Shown: positions 16,618 through 19,972 of the stretch, piece by piece
Layout: every line of letters begins with the position of its first letter
Position numbering within the stretch: the stretch's first letter is position 1
DNA from: Burkholderiales bacterium
GTDB taxonomy: Bacteria; Pseudomonadota; Gammaproteobacteria; Burkholderiales; Burkholderiaceae_C
Direction of reading: 5' to 3'
Length of the DNA: 19,972 nt
Assembly: GCA_011391855.1 (NCBI GenBank)
Contig: JAABPT010000252.1
Coordinates: forward strand, 1 to 19,972
Notes under the pieces: model-generated
What the model was told of the DNA's origin: nothing
The model's input: the letters and a program-made list of their open reading frames with translations, nothing else
The model's database searches: none
Position numbers and translations under genes: made by a program

Positions 16618-19005
16618 GCTCAGCAGCCGGCCGGCGTCCACGTCCAGCTTGGCCAGCGCGCTGCGCGTGGCACGCACGGTGAGCGCCTCGTCCTGCGCCG
16701 GCAGCATCAGCCCGGCCTGCAGGTAGCTGGCCAGCCGGTGCTGCTGGAACAACACGCAGCGCCCCTGCGGCGTGACGAACAGCGAAAGCTGCTTGCGCAT
16801 GCCGTGCCAGGCCAGTTGCACCGGCTCGCTGTGCCCGCCGCGGTCGAGCATGTACCAGCTGCCCACCTGCAGTTCGCGCGCCCAGGCCACCATGGCCGGC
16901 GTCGGCATCGATCCGCCTTCGAGCACCACTTCCAGCTCCGAACTCTGGTGGCCCGAGAGGTCCAGCACCATTGACTCGTCGATCTCCACGTCGGCCTGGT
17001 CGGGCAGCATTTCTTCCAGCGAGTCCAGCCGCTCCATCAGTTCGCGCAGGCGCTCGTCGGGGATCACCGCCGCCTTGGCGGTGAAGGCCGCGGCCAGCGA
17101 ATTGTTCAGCTGCTGGATATGTTCGTCCTGCTTGGCCGCCTCCATGCCGGCCGCGGCCATGCCTTCGCGCAGGGCCTTCAGCAGCACCGGCAGGCGCTGG
17201 ATAACCTCGGCGCGCTCCTCGCGCGTGACCTTGGCGCTGGCCGACCAGATGAGGTCGGCCGCGGCGCGCTTCATGCGCCGCGTCTGCTCGCCCTGGGCGC
17301 CGAAGCGCACGGCGGCGGTGGCCAGCACGTCGGCCCACACATGGAACAGGAACTGGCGCACGCCTTCCTGCACCGGCACTTCATTGAGCATCTTGCGCAG
17401 CTCGATGGTGTACTGGATGGCCATGGTCTCGCGCTGCTCGACCTGCTGCGCCAGCGAGACGCCGCGCCGCGTGGCTTCGTTCTCGTTGCGGAAATAGTGC
17501 TCCAGGAATTTCTCGAATTCGGTGAGCACGGTCTGGAAGACGCGCCGGCCGGTGTCGGGGTAGGCCTCCACCACCTGCACCACGCGCTTGATCTCACGCT
17601 CCAGCGCCTCGCCGGAGCTGCCGGCGCCACCGCCGCCGGCGCTGTCGAAGCCCATCACGCAGGCGCCCATGCGGTCGATCAGGCGCCGTGCCGGATGGTC
17701 GATGGTGGCAAAGAAGTCGGGTTCGGTGACGGCCACGCGCAGCACCGGCATCTGCAGCCGCGCGAACCACACACGCACGCTGGCGGGGATGCGCTCTTCC
17801 GTGAGGATGCTCTGGAACAGCAGCGCCACGATCTCGATGGTGGCGCGCTCCTCCGGCGTGGCCGCCGCCTTCTTGAGCGCCTGCTTGCGCTGGTGCAGTT
17901 CCTCCAGCAGCACCGGCGCCGTGATCGGCGGCCCGCCGTACTCGGTGGCCGCCGCCAGGCGCTGGCGCATGCCCTGCTCGGCCGATTCGATGGCCCTCGC
18001 CAGCCCCGGCGAAAGCGGCTGCGGCTGCCGCGCCAGCGGCTGTGACCGCGTGGACGGCGCGAAGTCGGGCACGTGGCGGCCGATCAGCCGGTTGAGCCTG
18101 CCGAGCACGGCCTCGGCATGCTCGCGGCTGCGTGCCAGCGGTGCGGTGCGTGTCATGAGCCGGGTCTCGTCGCCCACGCCCACGCCCACACCCGCGCCGC
18201 CTGCGTCGCGGCCGCGGCCCCAGCCCCCATAGCCGGCAACCTGAAGACCCGCCGGGTGGCCGTAGCCCGAAGCCTCGAAGCGATCGCTGGGATAAGGGGG
18301 TGACCCGGTGCCGGCCTGCCAGCCCAAAGGGGCGTTGGGGTGCGTGCGCGAGCGGCGGATGAAGGGCCGCAGGTCCACTTCGGGCAACACGCCCTGCTCC
18401 ATCAGCCAGCGGTTCACCTCGTGGTAGGCCGCCTCCACCAACAGCGCGAATTCTTCGTGCAGGATGGGCTGCAGTTCGCGCCAGCCTTCCAGCGTCTGCC
18501 CGGCGGTGCGCCAGGCGTCGAAGACGATGCGTGCCAGCACGTGCGCGCGCAGCATGTCGTGCACGTCGAGTTCGGTGCGGCCCTCCAGGTGCGCCACGCG
18601 CGAGCGCAGGTCGGAAAATTCCCAAGAAGCGCGGTCCATGATGGCCAGTGCCAGCCGCGAGGTCACGATCTCGAGTTCGATGGTGTCGTCGGACACCAGG
18701 GTCAGCGGATCCTGCGCGCTGCCGGGCGGCGGCAGGTCGCCGGGCCGTGACGCCGAAACACCGTGCAGCAGCACCTGTCGCAGCCCATTGACGATGCCGC
18801 GGTGCCAGGCCTGGGCGCCGCCCATCAGGCTTTGTACCAGTTCGCGCCGACGCTGGAAAACGGTGTGTTCGCTGGGTTTGTCCAGCAGCGTGCGCGCGCC
18901 GTCCATGGCCGTCTGCACCAGGCCCACCAGGCCCTTGACGAGCTCTTCGGTATACAGGCGCCGCGCCTGGCCGGCCAAGGAGTCGGGCGAGGCGCGGGGG
19001 GTCAT
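16615..19005 (-). CDS. DUF1631 family protein
   Basis: 796 residues, cytoplasmic (no signal or membrane segment), matching the large DUF1631 family (PF07793), which has no established function. The N-terminal half is helical, with MTPRASPDSLAGQARRLYTE at the start and a FSDLRSRVAHLEGRTELD motif near 130-147. A Gly-rich, low-complexity linker lies at about 225-282 (GYGGWGRGRD, VGVGVG) and the helical core resumes after it. The last 90 residues (LQVGSWYMLDRGG, VQLAWHGMRKQLSLFVTPQGRCVLF) look like a small beta-barrel resembling PilZ-type folds; this is an impression, without the RxxxR signature of c-di-GMP binders. ATG at 19005 with a weak RBS. It follows secF by 41 bases on the same strand. Confidence 0.88.
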   Translation of the reverse strand: MTPRASPDSLAGQARRLYTEELVKGLVGLVQTAMDGARTLLDKPSEHTVFQRRRELVQSLMGGAQAWHRGIVNGLRQVLLHGVSASRPGDLPPPGSAQDPLTLVSDDTIELEIVTSRLALAIMDRASWEFSDLRSRVAHLEGRTELDVHDMLRAHVLARIVFDAWRTAGQTLEGWRELQPILHEEFALLVEAAYHEVNRWLMEQGVLPEVDLRPFIRRSRTHPNAPLGWQAGTGSPPYPSDRFEASGYGHPAGLQVAGYGGWGRGRDAGGAGVGVGVGDETRLMTRTAPLARSREHAEAVLGRLNRLIGRHVPDFAPSTRSQPLARQPQPLSPGLARAIESAEQGMRQRLAAATEYGGPPITAPVLLEELHQRKQALKKAAATPEERATIEIVALLFQSILTEERIPASVRVWFARLQMPVLRVAVTEPDFFATIDHPARRLIDRMGACVMGFDSAGGGGAGSSGEALEREIKRVVQVVEAYPDTGRRVFQTVLTEFEKFLEHYFRNENEATRRGVSLAQQVEQRETMAIQYTIELRKMLNEVPVQEGVRQFLFHVWADVLATAAVRFGAQGEQTRRMKRAAADLIWSASAKVTREERAEVIQRLPVLLKALREGMAAAGMEAAKQDEHIQQLNNSLAAAFTAKAAVIPDERLRELMERLDSLEEMLPDQADVEIDESMVLDLSGHQSSELEVVLEGGSMPTPAMVAWARELQVGSWYMLDRGGHSEPVQLAWHGMRKQLSLFVTPQGRCVLFQQHRLASYLQAGLMLPAQDEALTVRATRSALAKLDVDAGRLLS

Positions 19006-19046
19006 GTCAGGGGCTGTGCAGGTCGGCCGGCGTGAAAAAAGTCACT

Positions 19047-19972
19047 CTACACCACCGCCCCGGCATTCGGATCGTCGGGATCGATCTCCTTGCCGCCCTG
19101 CTTGACCAGGTCTTCGCGCCGCACACCCAGCCGCAGCGCAATGCCGGCGGCAACGAAGATCGACGAATAGATGCCGAACAGGATGCCCACCGTCAGCGCC
19201 ACGGCGAAGTAGTGCAGCGTGGGGCCGCCGAAGATCAGCATCGAAAGCACCATGATCTGCGTCGAACCGTGGGTGATGACGGTGCGGCTGATGGTGCTGG
19301 TGATGGCGTGGTCGATGGCCTGCTCGGGGCTGAGCTTGCGGAAGCGCCGGAAGGTCTCGCGGATGCGGTCGAAGATGACCACCGACTCGTTCACCGAATA
19401 ACCCAGCACGGCCAGGATGGCGGCCAGCACGGCCAGCGAGAATTCCCACTGGAAGAAGGCGAAGAAGCCCAGGATGATGACCACGTCGTGCAGGTTGGCA
19501 ATGATGCCGGCCACGGCGAACTTCCATTCGAAGCGCAACGACAGGTAGGCCATGATGCCGGCGATGGTGACCAGCAGCGCCAGCGCGCCGTTCTCGTACA
19601 GCTCGGCCCCCACCGAAGGGCCGACGAATTCGGTGCGCATCAGCCGGATCGGTTCGGTGCCGTTGGCCGCCGTGCACGACGGCCGGCTGACTTGTTCACC
19701 CTGCGGCGTGGTGTATTCCTTGGTCGCCAGCGCGCCCGTCTCGGCCTTGCACAGCTCGGCGAACACCAGCCCGGCGACTTCGGTCTGCTTGATGTCGGCG
19801 CGCACCGGCAGGCGGATCAGCACGTCGCGCGAGGTGCCGAACTTCTGCACCTGCACCTCGCCGAAACCCATGCGTTCCACCGCGCCGCGCGTGCGCTCGA
19901 TATCGGCGGTCTGCTCGTACTGCACCTCCACCAGCGTGCCGCCGGTGAATTCGATCGACAGCTGAAGGCCGC
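19047..19972 (-). CDS. secF: Protein translocase subunit SecF, 5' end outside window
   Basis: Inner-membrane subunit of SecDF, which uses the proton gradient to help pull proteins through SecYEG. 307 residues are visible; the frame stays open to the right edge. The visible part opens with GLQLSIEFTGGTLVEVQY, which belongs just after the first transmembrane segment, so roughly 35 N-terminal residues including that segment are missing. The GTG at 19931 is internal. The periplasmic domain continues to about VGPSVGAEL, followed by five hydrophobic segments including LAAILAVLGYSVNESVVIFDRIRE and IMVLSMLIFGGPTLHYFAVALTVGILFG. The C-terminus is hydrophilic and acidic. secD is expected just beyond the edge. 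Confidence 0.95.
   Translation of the reverse strand, partial: GLQLSIEFTGGTLVEVQYEQTADIERTRGAVERMGFGEVQVQKFGTSRDVLIRLPVRADIKQTEVAGLVFAELCKAETGALATKEYTTPQGEQVSRPSCTAANGTEPIRLMRTEFVGPSVGAELYENGALALLVTIAGIMAYLSLRFEWKFAVAGIIANLHDVVIILGFFAFFQWEFSLAVLAAILAVLGYSVNESVVIFDRIRETFRRFRKLSPEQAIDHAITSTISRTVITHGSTQIMVLSMLIFGGPTLHYFAVALTVGILFGIYSSIFVAAGIALRLGVRREDLVKQGGKEIDPDDPNAGAVV

Overview
The window is about 20 kb of high-GC DNA with the gene content and order of a betaproteobacterial chromosome, most probably Burkholderiales/Comamonadaceae. This rests on recognising the protein families (CbbA-type class II aldolase, MaeB malic enzyme, AzlCD, Fmt-Def, LysM-DprA-Smg, DUF1631, SecF) and on the composition; no database search was possible. 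The genes are tightly packed. Only the LysM-dprA-smg block lies on the + strand. No tRNA, rRNA, CRISPR array or recognisable insertion sequence was seen.

Layout. 1-5157 (minus): central carbon genes fba (runs off the left edge), pyk and maeB. 5337-8542 (minus): a compact four-gene accessory island. In transcription order it encodes a Tat-exported four-cysteine protein, a PqqD-like protein, an HprK-related kinase and an NTP_transf_5-type nucleotidyltransferase; the last three overlap by GTGA. 8894-10099 (minus): pgk. 10142-11231 (minus): azlC-azlD, a branched-chain amino-acid exporter. 11290-13312 (minus): def, fmt and a small lipoprotein. 13622-16478 (plus): LysM protein, dprA, smg. 16479-16617: a nested inverted repeat between the convergent smg and DUF1631 genes. 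16615-19972 (minus): DUF1631 protein and secF (5' end beyond the right edge).

Functionally, fba, pyk, maeB and pgk serve the triose-phosphate/PEP/pyruvate/malate node. def and fmt handle N-terminal formyl-methionine in translation. dprA serves natural transformation, and secF serves protein export.

The most interesting part is the island. PqqD-like (RiPP-recognition) + HprK-like kinase + nucleotidyltransferase matches what is called the HPr-rel-A system, which has no assigned function that I know of. It also parallels the tailoring genes of some lasso-peptide clusters, where an HPr-kinase homologue phosphorylates the C-terminal serine of the precursor. Here there is no lasso cyclase, and the neighbouring putative substrate is a 210-residue Tat protein whose last residue is serine. 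I propose that this exported protein is modified at its C-terminal serine before export. That is inference and can be tested directly.

Secondary points are a 22-bp duplication of the pyk 3' end including its stop codon, a promoter arrangement before smg that predicts a leaderless mRNA, and several start codons that differ from the longest open frame (pyk, pgk, LysM protein, lipoprotein, Tat protein).
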